7,322 nt of DNA from Acidobacteriota bacterium (GTDB lineage Bacteria > Acidobacteriota > Terriglobia > Terriglobales > Acidobacteriaceae). The notes below the pieces were generated by a model. That model searched no databases. It was not told where the DNA came from and worked only from the letters and a program-made list of their open reading frames with translations. Below, one piece after another: positions 6,294-7,322 of the stretch. Numbering within the stretch: position 1 is the stretch's first letter; each line of letters starts with the position of its first letter. Made by a program: the position numbers and the translations under genes. The DNA lies in the NCBI GenBank assembly GCA_021779695.1, contig JAJYAE010000222.1, positions 1-7,322 of the forward strand, written 5' to 3'.

Positions 6294-6554
6294 ATGATAA
6301 AGGGGTATCCACTGGCTAGAGCGCTAACCTTCTTCGGAATCCTCGCCCTCCATTGGAGTTTGCAATTTGTCGCGTGGAGCTACGCGGAGAACAGTGCTTT
6401 CCTGCGGACGCTTTGGGGGATATTAGCAACACCTCTTGTTTACCTTTTCAGTTCAGTCGCAAATCAGTATTTTTGGACGATCGCCACAGCCAACAGCGTT
6501 CTGTGGGCAGTTGTCTTGACCTACACCCTCTCTCGGTATGTCTTGAGGAACTAG
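6294..6554 (+). CDS. Small predicted membrane protein of unknown function
   Basis: An 86-residue hydrophobic protein that I do not recognise. Two or three membrane segments are likely: about residues 8-30 (ALTFFGILALHWSLQFVAW), 39-56 (TLWGILATPLVYLFSSVA) and 61-82 (WTIATANSVLWAVVLTYTL). It ends with SRYVLRN, a positive tail suggesting a cytoplasmic C-terminus. Start choice: the frame is open back to an ATG at 6096, but the extra 66 residues are translated REP-like repeat DNA and look non-coding, so ATG 6294 is preferred although no Shine-Dalgarno sequence precedes it. Codon use is less GC-rich than in pgk. It stands alone between repeat elements, so it may be recently acquired or a lineage-specific orphan. 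Confidence 0.55.
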   Translation: MIKGYPLARALTFFGILALHWSLQFVAWSYAENSAFLRTLWGILATPLVYLFSSVANQYFWTIATANSVLWAVVLTYTLSRYVLRN

Positions 6555-6569
6555 GAACCCATTCCTCCT

Positions 6570-6611
6570 GCCGGGTGCCCCAGGTCCCGCTTCTGGGACC
6601 TGGGAATCCAC
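6570..6611 (+). repeat. REP-like palindromic element, copy 3
   Basis: GCCGGGTGCCCCA (6570-6582) is followed by a perfect 10-bp stem, CCCAGGTCCC (6579-6588) with GGGACCTGGG (6595-6604), around a 6-base loop. It ends with GGGAATCCAC. The flanks match copy 1 while the stem sequence differs yet still pairs. It lies 15 bases after the membrane protein stop and could also act as a 3'-end hairpin, but no T-tract follows. Confidence 0.65.
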
Positions 6612-6630
6612 TACCCCTCACCCGCCGGGC

Positions 6631-6729
6631 TTACTCAGCCGCCCGCATCAACACCTCAGCCGCAACGGACACCCTCCGCTGCGCCCGCTCCATTTCCACA
6701 CATAGTGCCAACGCGATAGAATTGCCGCC
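6631..6729 (-). pseudogene. Possible C-terminal remnant of a minus-strand gene
   Basis: Between in-frame stops (TGA and TAA at 6735-6730, and TAA at 6633-6631) the minus strand encodes about 32 residues. They include NSIALALCVEMERAQRRV and end in SVAAEVLMRAAE. This amphipathic, helix-like sequence looks more protein-like than the surrounding non-coding frames. There is no clear start or ribosome binding site. It could be the decayed end of a deleted gene, or chance. I recognise no family. Confidence 0.2.
6695..6722 (+). promoter_or_regulatory. Candidate promoter of the rightmost gene
   Basis: TCCACA (6695-6700) and TAGAAT (6717-6722) are separated by 16 bases and match the -35 and -10 consensus at 4 of 6 and 5 of 6 positions. 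The -10 box is 35 bases before the ATG at 6758, with GAGGG in between. The match was made by eye only. Confidence 0.3.
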
Positions 6730-6757
6730 TTATCACTGTTCCCACCGAGGGCCAACT

Positions 6758-7322
6758 ATGAACCAGACAGCGACCTGTCCAACAGCTCGGGATATTGACG
6801 ACGCTTGTGAACAATTTGACAAGGAAAATGAAGGACTCGAAGGAGCACTGACCGAGCTCTTTAGCACATTCCCTGCCAACGATGATCCGCGGCATGTGTA
6901 CCTCAAGGTAGTGACGCTCAACGCTCTCTATTCCACCCAGATTCCTCTCTATAATGGCCGGGTCCCAACTGTGTGGGAAGTCGCTGACCACATCTGTCGC
7001 AACAAAGTCGATGACCTGCTTCGGGACGGCAGCGAAGAGGTGGTCATAAAGATCGCCAAGGTTGAAGTTCCGAACAAGAACAGACGCTGGAACTATTCGT
7101 TCGCCACCAAGTACTGCAATTGGCATCGACAGGATATGTTTCCGATTTACGATTCCTGTGCCAATGAGTGTCTCTGGTGGCTGTGCAAGCAGGGCTTCAT
7201 CCCTAAGTTCCAGAGAGAAAAGCTCTGGTATTACTCGGAGTTCAAAAAGATTGTTGAGAACTTCCGAAGCAGCTTCTTGCCAAGGGAGTTCAGCTTTAAA
7301 CAGATCGACAAGTACCTTTACT
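6758..7322 (+). CDS. Uncharacterised protein, partial, runs off the right edge
   Basis: An ATG at 6758, with GAGGG (6747-6751) 6 bases upstream, opens a frame that stays open to the window end (188 codons, no stop). The N-terminus is acidic and helical (DIDDACEQFDKENEGLEGAL). A middle segment, YLKVVTLNALYSTQIPLYNG, is followed by VADHICRNKVDDLL. The most distinctive part is YSFATKYCNWHRQDMFPIYDS (split over 113-133), then a Trp/aromatic-rich region CLWWLCKQ and EKLWYYSEFKKIVENFR. Its FATKYxxWH...PIYDS pattern recurs, as I remember, in uncharacterised bacterial proteins ending in an R/K-x-I/L-D-K-Y/F-L-W/Y motif; QIDKYLY at the end here suggests the gene is nearly complete. A distant likeness to the F-x-T-K...P-x-x-x-D-S region of OGG-like helix-hairpin-helix glycosylases is speculative. 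Composition is less GC-rich than pgk, suggesting accessory DNA. Confidence 0.75.
   Translation, partial: MNQTATCPTARDIDDACEQFDKENEGLEGALTELFSTFPANDDPRHVYLKVVTLNALYSTQIPLYNGRVPTVWEVADHICRNKVDDLLRDGSEEVVIKIAKVEVPNKNRRWNYSFATKYCNWHRQDMFPIYDSCANECLWWLCKQGFIPKFQREKLWYYSEFKKIVENFRSSFLPREFSFKQIDKYLY

Noticed and set aside
6579..6604. Intrinsic terminator after the small membrane protein gene
   Set aside because: The 10-bp stem is good, but the following bases (AATCCAC) contain no T-tract, and the flanks match REP copy 1, so a repeat element is the better reading.

Overview
The window looks like a chromosomal segment from a high-GC bacterium, most likely an acidobacterium of the class Terriglobia (Acidobacteriaceae-like). 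This rests on the strongly C-ending codons, on intergenic tandem repeats of the CTGACCC/CTGATCT type, on GCCGGGTGCCCCA-type palindromic intergenic elements, and on the gene families present. The assignment is from memory of such genomes, not from a search.

Left part, minus strand (read right to left from about 2962 to 295). A P-loop polynucleotide-kinase-like ATPase with a long proline-rich N-terminus is followed after 7 bases by a small secreted DUF3828-like protein. After a 68-base gap holding a striking operator-like array (three TAGCTA palindromes exactly 9 bases apart) comes a three-gene cassette: a Phd/YefM-type antitoxin, a PIN-domain toxin and a DinB-fold metalloprotein. Both junctions in the cassette are 4-base ATGA overlaps, so the three proteins are probably made together. 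Bases 1-294 hold no convincing gene, only palindromes, direct repeats and a weak terminator candidate.

Centre, plus strand (3243-6074). A divergent intergenic region leads into a glycolytic cluster: gapA (glyceraldehyde-3-phosphate dehydrogenase), a Rid/YjgF-family protein, and pgk (phosphoglycerate kinase). GapA and Pgk catalyse consecutive steps of lower glycolysis/gluconeogenesis. The Rid-like protein between them lacks the arginine expected of archetypal RidA. Both spacers in this cluster carry CTGAYCY heptamer repeats that end 7 and 19 bases before the next start codon. The second spacer stacks three different short tandem arrays head to tail.

Right part, plus strand (6075-7322). Composition falls and the region looks like accessory DNA. 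It holds a short predicted membrane protein of unknown function, three copies (two direct, one inverted) of a palindromic REP-like element, a possible remnant of a minus-strand coding region, and the start of an uncharacterised gene that runs off the window without a stop codon.

No rRNA, tRNA, CRISPR array, transposase or integrase was recognised. The points most worth following are the antitoxin-PIN-DinB cassette with its phased operator, and the two families of intergenic repeats around the glycolytic genes.
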